Under the pieces are notes generated by a model. It was not told where the DNA came from. It searched no databases and saw only the letters and a list, made by a program, of their open reading frames with translations. Position numbers and translations under genes: made by a program. Below, piece after piece: positions 1-5,767 of a stretch of 7,121 nucleotides of DNA; position 1 is the first letter of the stretch; every line of letters begins with the position of its first letter. The stretch is from the NCBI GenBank assembly GCA_023231075.1, contig JALNWC010000127.1, forward strand, positions 1 to 7,121, given 5' to 3'. The stretch comes from Rhodoferax sp. Its GTDB lineage: Bacteria > Pseudomonadota > Gammaproteobacteria > Burkholderiales > Burkholderiaceae_C.

Positions 1-168
1 CGTGACGGTGTTATCGCCCACAAGTGCCTTGAGCACATCCACGTTGATCGACACGCCGCCCGGCCCCTCGGTGATCAGTTCAGGGAACAACGATTTGAGC
101 TGTTCGACATTGTCGGCCACGATGTTCGCAGATTGGGCCTCTGGGCTGGTCGCGTCGATTAATTGCAT
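1..168 (-). CDS. N-terminus of a type III R-M-like (Mod) DNA methyltransferase, partial
   Basis: An open frame runs left from ATG 168 to the window edge: 56 codons, no stop, 3' end missing. The peptide contains VEQLKSLFPELITEGPGG followed by INVDVLKALVGDN. This matches the leader I know from type III Mod subunits and related site-specific adenine methyltransferases: a helix ending in LFPE, an acidic/glycine turn, then an 'xVDxLxxLxGD' segment before the catalytic part. The catalytic motifs (DPPY, FxGxG) would lie outside the window, so methyltransferase activity is inferred from this leader and from the context. In-frame ATGs also occur at 183 and 180, but only ATG 168 has a well-placed Shine-Dalgarno (GGAG, 6-nt spacer). 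It begins 30 nt after the DUF4391 gene on the same strand and so is probably co-transcribed. If real, it would supply the self-protecting modification of the system, and a Res-like gene would be expected next. Confidence 0.72.
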   Translation of the reverse strand, partial: MQLIDATSPEAQSANIVADNVEQLKSLFPELITEGPGGVSINVDVLKALVGDNTVT

Positions 169-174
169 GTTCTT

Positions 175-178
175 CTCC
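175..178 (-). promoter_or_regulatory. Shine-Dalgarno site deciding the methyltransferase start
   Basis: On the minus strand GGAG (178-175) is followed by six bases and then ATG 168-166. The alternative in-frame ATGs at 183 and 180 have only CGATTGAACGAACGA in front, with no purine-rich SD core at the right distance, and the ATG at 180 itself overlaps this GGAG. This favours ATG 168. Confidence 0.6.
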
Positions 179-198
179 ATCATTCGTTCGTTCAATCG

Positions 199-960
199 TC
201 ATAGCTGTTGGCGTGCTGAGGCCAGTTGCTCCTGCACGCGCTTGAGCGCGAGGTTCAGTTCCACCTGTCGCGCCAGTTGTTTTTCCCTGGCGGCCTGCGT
301 GCGCAAGCGGGTCGCCTCAAGTTCCAGCCGCTCGCATTCCTGTAGTGTGTGGCGACGGGCCGCCGCTTGTTCCGGACTGTCAGCGGCCTTGAACGTGCCG
401 GTCAGCCTTGCCGCCAGCAAGGCCTGTACGCTCTCCATCCAGCCCTGATAGAGCGCATAGAGCGTTGCCTGTGGTTGGCGCCCCAGCGCCAACGCCTGCA
501 TGAACGCCATCTCGACAGCAGGTGATGGTGCGTCGCCCGGCAACGTGACGGCCACCGCACTGCCATCCAGCACCACCTTACCCACTTCGTTCTGTGCCCA
601 GCGCTTGTGTGCCACGGAAAGCATCAGGCTCTGCTCCGAGTTCAACAGTAGGACCATCGGATAAGGCACGGCGCGGTGCACGAGTTCAGCCAACCTTCCG
701 GCCTTCGCGTCGCCTCTTAGTGTGACACTCAACACGGCGATCTCCAGGTACTCGCGCATGTCGTCCCGATAGTCGGGCACGCCAATGGTGTTGGGCTTGA
801 GTGCGGCCAGCCATTGGATTTCCTCAATACCGTCGTTGATTTGGCGCTTGTCGCTGGCAGTGGGTGCGCCGTTCTCCACCAGCAGCTTCTTGGGTATGCG
901 CTGATCCACACGGCAACTTGCTGGCAGTTCCAATGCGGCAATCAGGTCTTGCAAAATCAT
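199..960 (-). CDS. DUF4391 domain-containing protein of the helicase-methyltransferase operon
   Basis: A 253-residue soluble protein with no signal peptide or membrane segment. The biochemical function is unknown. Features I recognise as DUF4391-like are the N-terminal RIPKKLLVEN (21-30), DKRQINDGIEEIQWLAALKP (37-56), the short VPDYRDDMREYLEIAVL stretch (61-77), and RLAELVHRAVPYPMVLLL (89-106). From about 195 to 253 the chain is rich in E, R, Q, L and A with no proline, which suggests a long C-terminal coiled coil and a partner-binding or oligomerisation role. The ATG at 960 overlaps the helicase TGA by 4 nt (ATGA), so translation is probably coupled and the two proteins are likely made in similar amounts. 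In my knowledge DUF4391 proteins are commonly encoded between a SNF2/DEAD helicase and a type III-like methyltransferase, exactly as here, so an accessory subunit of that system is the best inference. Confidence 0.82.
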   Translation of the reverse strand: MILQDLIAALELPASCRVDQRIPKKLLVENGAPTASDKRQINDGIEEIQWLAALKPNTIGVPDYRDDMREYLEIAVLSVTLRGDAKAGRLAELVHRAVPYPMVLLLNSEQSLMLSVAHKRWAQNEVGKVVLDGSAVAVTLPGDAPSPAVEMAFMQALALGRQPQATLYALYQGWMESVQALLAARLTGTFKAADSPEQAAARRHTLQECERLELEATRLRTQAAREKQLARQVELNLALKRVQEQLASARQQL

Positions 961-3900
961 GTACTCGCCCCAGGCATGACCACAAGGAACGCCACCACTT
1001 CAAAATCGTTACTTCCGGCAAACTCGCCCTTCATGGCGTGCGTACCGCCCGGTGAAAACAGGCTAGCAACGGCACGCTCTTCACTCTTGCCCACAACAGA
1101 GGCTACAGCCGCCGCAAGCAGTTGCTGGGCATGGCGCATGTCTTCGCCTTGCTTGGTTTCTTTGTCGTAACGGGTACAGGCGGTGGCATCGGGCAGGTCT
1201 CGCCCCAGGCTCAATCGTTTGAGGCGATCCAGTATGCGCTTGGCTTGGGTGTAGGGTAGCAACACGCTACCGTCCTCACCAACATGCACGAGGTAGTGCG
1301 GCGCGAGTGGGTAGCCAGAATCGGTAATCTTTCCTGCGGCTGCCCCCTCGGCACGCAGGCAGAACACGATACCCGGCGGAATGTCGGCATCTTCGCTGGT
1401 CGTCACTGCACTCGCGCCTAATGGTATTTCTTCCAGCTTGCCAGGATGCGCTTTGAAATACTGGGCAAGGTCGATGCGGAAGTCAGTGAGTGTAAGGTCT
1501 GTGATGGAAACACCGGCGGAGAGGTCTTCCAGATCAATCACGGTGTCTTGCAGTTTGAGCAGTTGCTTGCGCCGGTATTCCAAATCGTTCATCTGGTTGC
1601 CGGATTGCTGTTCGATGAGGTTTTCTTCCCCGGTGGCGGAAATATCCAGCAGCACCATGCGCCCGCTGACGCGCTGTTCGAGGTTGATATATTCGTCCAA
1701 TTCCATGTTGGGCCAGAAGTTGACGAGCTGGATGCGCTGGTTGGGTGAACCGATGCGGTCTATCCGGCCAAAACGCTGAATGATGCGCACCGGATTCCAG
1801 TGAATGTCGTAGTTGATGAGCCAGTCGCAGTCTTGCAGGTTCTGGCCTTCGGAGATGCAGTCTGTGGCAATCAACAAGTCCAGCGTGCCTTCGTGCGCCA
1901 GCTCTTCCGGACGCTCTTTGGAATGTGGCGAAAAAGATGTGAGGATAGTGGCCAAGTCTTTACGCAAGCCGGGGATAGTGGTCTGGTTGCGCCCTGTGCC
2001 CGTGACCAGCGCAGCCTCAATACCGAACTCCTTTTTCGCCCAATCGGAGATTTGCTCGTAAAGATATTGCGCCGTGTCGCTGAAAGCAGTGAATACGATG
2101 ATTTTGCGGTTGCCTTCATTGATTGGGTTGCGGCATTTGCTCTGAATCATGTCGCGTAACGCCTGCAATTTGGCATCACGATCTGGGTCAACCTGCATGG
2201 CAGCCGCCAATAAGGTGGCAAGGCGATTGCGGTCTTCGATGAGGTCCTGTTTCCAGCGGATGAGGTCCACATCGCCCAGCAGCACTTTGACTTTCCTGCC
2301 TACCAGCAAGCTCTCAAAGGTTGGGTCTTCGATGTCCACATCGGTAATATCCAGCTCTTCGAGTTCTCCGACTTGAGATTCGATACGCTCCAGTACGGCT
2401 TCTACATCTTTCAGTTGCCGCTGAACAGTAAGCCGAAATGAAGACACGGCACTTTCCATGCGCTTGAGCACATTGACGCGCAGCAGGTGGATCAGACTTT
2501 CCTCGCGATCGACCTGGCGGAAAAAGCTTTCGCCGCCGCGAATCTGGGTACTATATTTGGCATCGTAAGCGGCTTGCTTGTGCGGTAGCACATAGCGCAA
2601 CGGTGCGTAGCTGGCCAGATTCAGGCGGCGGATTTCAAGATTAATATCACGAATGGAGCGGAACTCACCTGTGCTATCCACATCCGCCTTGATGTTGATG
2701 GGTGGCAGGCGATCCGGGAAACGCCCTGTCTCGCTGATGCCGTAGTATTTTTCAATGTGCCTGCGTGAACGGGCGATGGTCAGATGATCCAGCAGGGTAA
2801 AGTAATCGAAACCGATCATTTCAACCAGACGGGTCGGTGTCTTTTCTGCTTCATCCAATTCCAGCCAGCGGTTGAATTGCTTTTGCGCCAGGCGTGTAGT
2901 GCTATCAATACTGGCTATGCCATGATCAAGCAGCGCAGTGTCGTCGCCCTCGGTGACAAATGAGATCTGGTTCTTCAGGTCAGCCAGCCGGTTATTGACT
3001 GGGGTTGCCGAGAGCATGAGCACGCGAGTCTTTACTCCCTCCTTAATAATGCGGCGCATCAGCCGGTCGTAGCGTGACTCCTTGTCTTTGTGCGTGGCCT
3101 TGTTGCGGAAGTTGTGAGACTCATCGATCACAACCAAGTCGTAGTTTCCCCAGTTCACATGGGAAAGATCGATGTCGCCGGAGTGCCCTCCGTCACGCGA
3201 AAGATCGGTGTGATTCAACACGTCGTAGTTGAAGCGGTCGGCTGCGAGGCTATTGCGTTTGTCGTTGGTCTTGTAGAGCGTCCAGTTATCACGCAAGCGC
3301 TTAGGTGCCAGCACCAGCACGCGGTCATTGCGTAGTTCGTGGTACTTGATGATCGCCAGCGCTTCGAAGGTTTTGCCCAAGCCAACGCTGTCGGCAATGA
3401 TGCAGCCGCCGAAACGGTTCAGCTTGTCGATAGCACCCACCACGCCATCGCGTTGAAACTTGAACAGCTTCTTCCACACCACCGTATTGCGGATGCCCGT
3501 GGCGGATTTGACGATGCGCTCCTCGTCCATCTCATTGCCGCTGTCACGAAACAGGTGATGCAGGATGAGCGTGTAGAGGGTGAATGGGTCGCGGTGTTCA
3601 CCCATCGCCTGCAAGGCTTGAATCAGCGTTGCGCGTGTATCGGGCTGGGCGCGCATGGCCGTCCATTGTTGATCAAACCAACGGGCGAGTTGGCTTGCCT
3701 CATCGGCTGACTCGGACGCCTGGATCAGGCTCAGCGGGTTACCTGGGGTCAATCCCAGGCCATCGGTACTGAAAGCGAAGGAACCCAGCACGACCTGCTC
3801 AGGACTCGCTTGCCCATTGTGCATCACCGCCGCGCCTTGAGGTACCGGCCCGAGCGCACGGTGCAGCTCCACTTTGTCGTTTATCCACTTGGCACATTGA

Positions 3901-4151
3901 ATTGCCAGCCACCGCGCCTGGAGGCGATTGCGAGCAGCGCGATCACCATCACCACCAAGAAACTCGAGTGCGCCATCTTCAGCGGGCAATATCAACTGCA
4001 CCTTCTCCAACCCTGCCAGCACGTCGCGCAGTTCAGCGAACGCAAAGAGGGAGAACGAAGGTGAGACAAGGCCGAGCTGACCGCCGTGCTGGAGGTGCGG
4101 GCGTATAAGGTCGATGACTCGATCCGCGCCGGCGTTGTGGATCAGCCTCAT
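957..4151 (-). CDS. SNF2-family helicase with degenerate PLD-like N-terminal domain (defence-type)
   Basis: A 1064-residue superfamily 2 ATPase. The N-terminal ~170 residues look like a phospholipase-D fold: a beta-rich start, then MHNG (110-113) and VLGSFAFSTDGLGL (121-134), recalling the HxK...GSxN motif. Helicase motifs are complete: the upstream glutamine region FQRDGV (232-237), Walker A ADSVGLGKT (253-261), DESH box (343-346), SATP motif III (381-384), IVFTAF (685-690), TDCISEGQNL (763-772) and arginine-finger motif QRFGRIDRIGS (792-802). About 300 residues separate the two lobes, with a charged, probably coiled segment near 575-600. A 250-residue C-terminal region follows with no domain I can name. 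DESH and GRIDRIGS are typical of bacterial HepA/DrmD-like SNF2 proteins, which track or translocate on duplex DNA. It starts 2 nt after the HTH gene (TGACCATG). It is probably the DNA-translocating motor of a methyltransferase-linked defence system; a DISARM-type DrmD role is an alternative that genes outside the window would decide. Confidence 0.9.
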   Translation of the reverse strand: MRLIHNAGADRVIDLIRPHLQHGGQLGLVSPSFSLFAFAELRDVLAGLEKVQLILPAEDGALEFLGGDGDRAARNRLQARWLAIQCAKWINDKVELHRALGPVPQGAAVMHNGQASPEQVVLGSFAFSTDGLGLTPGNPLSLIQASESADEASQLARWFDQQWTAMRAQPDTRATLIQALQAMGEHRDPFTLYTLILHHLFRDSGNEMDEERIVKSATGIRNTVVWKKLFKFQRDGVVGAIDKLNRFGGCIIADSVGLGKTFEALAIIKYHELRNDRVLVLAPKRLRDNWTLYKTNDKRNSLAADRFNYDVLNHTDLSRDGGHSGDIDLSHVNWGNYDLVVIDESHNFRNKATHKDKESRYDRLMRRIIKEGVKTRVLMLSATPVNNRLADLKNQISFVTEGDDTALLDHGIASIDSTTRLAQKQFNRWLELDEAEKTPTRLVEMIGFDYFTLLDHLTIARSRRHIEKYYGISETGRFPDRLPPINIKADVDSTGEFRSIRDINLEIRRLNLASYAPLRYVLPHKQAAYDAKYSTQIRGGESFFRQVDREESLIHLLRVNVLKRMESAVSSFRLTVQRQLKDVEAVLERIESQVGELEELDITDVDIEDPTFESLLVGRKVKVLLGDVDLIRWKQDLIEDRNRLATLLAAAMQVDPDRDAKLQALRDMIQSKCRNPINEGNRKIIVFTAFSDTAQYLYEQISDWAKKEFGIEAALVTGTGRNQTTIPGLRKDLATILTSFSPHSKERPEELAHEGTLDLLIATDCISEGQNLQDCDWLINYDIHWNPVRIIQRFGRIDRIGSPNQRIQLVNFWPNMELDEYINLEQRVSGRMVLLDISATGEENLIEQQSGNQMNDLEYRRKQLLKLQDTVIDLEDLSAGVSITDLTLTDFRIDLAQYFKAHPGKLEEIPLGASAVTTSEDADIPPGIVFCLRAEGAAAGKITDSGYPLAPHYLVHVGEDGSVLLPYTQAKRILDRLKRLSLGRDLPDATACTRYDKETKQGEDMRHAQQLLAAAVASVVGKSEERAVASLFSPGGTHAMKGEFAGSNDFEVVAFLVVMPGAST

Positions 4152-4153
4152 GG

Positions 4154-4384
4154 TCAGCGCCCGCCTTTCGCTGAGCTAGTGCTGTCATCCTCTTGATCCA
4201 CCAATGACTGCTGCCTAATCCAATTATCGATATCGGCACGTGAAAACCGCCACGTCCCGCCCACCTTGAAGGCCGGGATCTTCTTGACAGCAGCCAACCG
4301 ATAGATCGTCCGCTCGGTGACCTTTAGGTATTCAGCGACCTGCTTGATGGTGAGGATTTCGCCTTCGTGGGGGCTTTTCGGCAT
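4154..4384 (-). CDS. Excisionase-type winged helix-turn-helix DNA-binding protein
   Basis: A 76-residue protein. Residues 11-56 match the MerR/Xis-like 'DNA-binding domain, excisionase family' pattern: LTIKQVAEYLKVTERTIYRL forms the helix-turn-helix (11-30), FKVGGTWRF (39-47) the wing, and RADIDNWI (49-56) the last helix. A hydrophilic tail ends in SSAKGGR. Such proteins bind DNA as short-site regulators or recombination-directionality factors. No integrase or attachment site is seen here, and the gene is first in the leftward operon, so a regulator is the more likely role. The inverted repeat starting 11 nt upstream of its own ATG is a natural candidate operator for autoregulation. The Shine-Dalgarno is weak (GGTAG, six bases before the ATG). 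A fixed DNA-recognition subunit for the helicase cannot be excluded. Confidence 0.88.
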   Translation of the reverse strand: MPKSPHEGEILTIKQVAEYLKVTERTIYRLAAVKKIPAFKVGGTWRFSRADIDNWIRQQSLVDQEDDSTSSAKGGR

Positions 4385-4415
4385 AAGGTTCTACCGTTGA
4401 TCGTCAAACCACGAC

Positions 4416-4444
4416 AAGATAGTGCAAATTTTTCAAGATGACAA
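4416..4444 (-). promoter_or_regulatory. Candidate sigma-70 promoter for the leftward HTH-helicase operon
   Basis: Read on the minus strand: TTGTCA (-35, 4444-4439), a 17-nt spacer, then TATCTT (-10, 4421-4416). The -35 matches consensus at 5 of 6 bases and the -10 at 4 of 6, with optimal spacing. Initiation would fall near 4409, giving a leader of about 25 nt before the HTH start. The left inverted-repeat arm (4396-4405) would sit at or just past the start point, a typical repressor position. Confidence 0.5.
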
Positions 4445-4450
4445 TACAAT
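4423..4450 (+). promoter_or_regulatory. Weak candidate promoter for the rightward nuclease-ATPase genes
   Basis: TACAAT at 4445-4450 matches the -10 consensus at 5 of 6 bases. The best upstream -35 is poor (TGCAAA at 4423-4428, 16-nt spacer), so an activator or a different start is possible. A start near 4457 would leave about 45 nt of leader ending in the right inverted-repeat arm. Confidence 0.25.
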
Positions 4451-4454
4451 CATC
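4437..4454. repeat. Small inner dyad concentric with the outer inverted repeat
   Basis: GATGA (4437-4441) and TCATC (4450-4454) are exact complements around an 8-nt centre. Their midpoint (4445.5) is identical to that of the outer 10-bp repeat. The dyad overlaps the leftward -35 and the rightward -10 candidates. Five-base arms can arise by chance, so this is suggestive only. Confidence 0.35.
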
Positions 4455-4501
4455 GAATGCTGTGATTCCTTTACATCTCTGCCGGGACGATCAACAACAA
4501 A

Positions 4502-5767
4502 ATGCGCTTTCTACACGCCGCAGACCTTCATATTGATAGCCCCTTGCGCGGCCTCGATCGGTATGAAGGCGCGCCAGTGGATGATGTTCGCGGGGCCACC
4601 CGTCGCGCCTTCGAAAACTTGATTGCTACTGCCTTGCGCGAGCGTGTCGACCTCGTCGTAATTGGCGGTGACCTTTATGATGGCGACTGGCCAGACCACA
4701 ATACGGGGCTTTTCTTCGTCAAAGGGGTAACGCAACTTGCCGAAGAAGGTATCCCGGTCGCAATTGTGCGTGGTAATCACGACGCGGCAAGCAAGCTCAC
4801 CAAGTCCCTGCGCCTACCGCGCAATGTGTATCTGCTTAATGACGCAAAGCCCGAGACCGTCGTTCTCGACCAGATTGGCGTCGCCGTACACGGGCAGAGT
4901 TTTGCCACGCCTGCCGTGCTGGATGATCTTGCTTTTGCCTATCCGGCCCCCATTCCGGACTGTTTCAACATCGGTCTGCTCCATACATCCCTGAATGGTC
5001 GCCCCGGACACGACAACTATGCCCCCACGACCTTGTCCGTCCTCCAGGGCAAGGGTTACGACTACTGGGCACTGGGACACGTCCATGCGGCGGAAATAGT
5101 TTCGCGCGAACCGTGGGTGGTTTATCCAGGCAATACGCAAGGAAGACATATCCGCGAATCTGGCGCTAAAGGATGCTCTCTATTATCGGTCGAGAACGGC
5201 ATGGTGCTGGAGCATCAATCCATTGCATTGGATGTCATGCGCTGGGAAACCCTGTCGCTCGACATCGCAGAACTGCCCGACCTTGATGCCCTCCTGGATG
5301 CCGCTACAGTGGGAATTCGCGGCCGACTCGCCCAAGCAGAAGGCCGAACACTAGCAATTAGGATCCAGATTTCCGGGAATGGGCCGTTGCACCGCATACT
5401 CGCAATCCAGCCGGAGACGGTGGAGCAGCAACTGCGCAGCGCGGCCATTGAGGCATCGAATGCGCAAGTCTGGATTGAGAAAGTCGAACTGACGACACAC
5501 CCCCAGTTGGATCTCGAACGCGTCGCCGAGCGTGATGATCCGCTAGGTCTTCTGGTTCGCGAACTGCGTGGCTTGGCGTCCGATAATGCGGCGCGGGGCG
5601 TAATGGCTGAGGCGGCAATCCGGGACCTGCAACAAAAGCTGCCAGTGGAACTCAGGGAAGGGCCACATGCCCTGCTTTTGGACACCCCCGACATGCTCGC
5701 CGATCTCCTGAGCGAGGTCGAGGGGGAACTGATTGCGCGCCTGTCCGGTGAAGGGGCGACCTCGTGA
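4502..5767 (+). CDS. SbcD/Mre11/YhaO-type metallophosphoesterase DNA nuclease
   Basis: A 421-residue protein, close to the size of Bacillus YhaO and E. coli SbcD. All five calcineurin-like metal-binding motifs are present and intact: ADLH (7-10), GGDLYD (55-60), GNHD (91-94), the single histidine in GLLHTS (158-163), and GHVH (192-195). These would coordinate two Mn ions in a nuclease active site. VVYPGNTQGRHIRE (206-219) resembles the usual 'yPGs.q.r' segment after motif V. The last ~170 residues form the capping and ATPase-binding region. The start ATG is supported by MRFLHAADLH, the standard family N-terminus. No clear Shine-Dalgarno precedes it, only GGGA 14 nt away, and the right inverted-repeat arm occupies that zone. 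It overlaps the next gene by 4 nt (GTGA). Role: opening and trimming DNA ends or hairpins together with its ATPase partner. YhaO-like fits better than classical SbcD because the partner has YhaN features. Confidence 0.9.
   Translation: MRFLHAADLHIDSPLRGLDRYEGAPVDDVRGATRRAFENLIATALRERVDLVVIGGDLYDGDWPDHNTGLFFVKGVTQLAEEGIPVAIVRGNHDAASKLTKSLRLPRNVYLLNDAKPETVVLDQIGVAVHGQSFATPAVLDDLAFAYPAPIPDCFNIGLLHTSLNGRPGHDNYAPTTLSVLQGKGYDYWALGHVHAAEIVSREPWVVYPGNTQGRHIRESGAKGCSLLSVENGMVLEHQSIALDVMRWETLSLDIAELPDLDALLDAATVGIRGRLAQAEGRTLAIRIQISGNGPLHRILAIQPETVEQQLRSAAIEASNAQVWIEKVELTTHPQLDLERVAERDDPLGLLVRELRGLASDNAARGVMAEAAIRDLQQKLPVELREGPHALLLDTPDMLADLLSEVEGELIARLSGEGATS

Larger units (their letters stand above)
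4396..4495. repeat. Perfect 10-bp inverted repeat flanking the divergent promoters (candidate operator pair)
   Basis: GTTGATCGTC at 4396-4405 is the exact reverse complement of GACGATCAAC at 4486-4495, with 80 bp between the arms. The left arm is 11 nt from the HTH start codon and the right arm 6 nt from the nuclease start codon, so both leaders carry the same sequence in the same orientation relative to their gene. The right arm lies where a Shine-Dalgarno would be, and no good one is seen there. A shared operator, possibly bridged by a looped repressor, is inferred. Each arm contains GATC. Confidence 0.7.

Noticed and set aside
166..183. ATG at 183 or 180 as the methyltransferase start
   Set aside because: In frame, but neither has a Shine-Dalgarno, and the GGAG overlapping the second ATG is ideally spaced for ATG 168.
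80..202. Minus-strand ATGA-coupled frame of 40 codons overlapping the end of the DUF4391 gene
   Set aside because: The overlap looks like coupling, but the frame collides with the better supported methyltransferase frame and its peptide is arginine-rich without recognisable features.
2..448. Plus-strand frame of 148 codons
   Set aside because: It lies antisense to the DUF4391 gene and the methyltransferase start; its serine/cysteine-rich composition is typical of a shadow frame.
1381..1779. Plus-strand frames inside the helicase gene (also 1800-2159, 3339-3710 and others)
   Set aside because: All are antisense to a continuous helicase with complete motifs, and their peptides have no family features.
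4385..4501. Attachment site, riboswitch or small RNA gene in the intergenic region
   Set aside because: The region is fully explained by promoter-like elements and the inverted repeats; the 80-bp separation of the arms is too long for a terminator and no U-tract follows.
4422..4622. Plus-strand 66-codon frame across the promoter region
   Set aside because: It overlaps the nuclease start in another frame; the nuclease frame begins with the canonical MRFLHAADLH.
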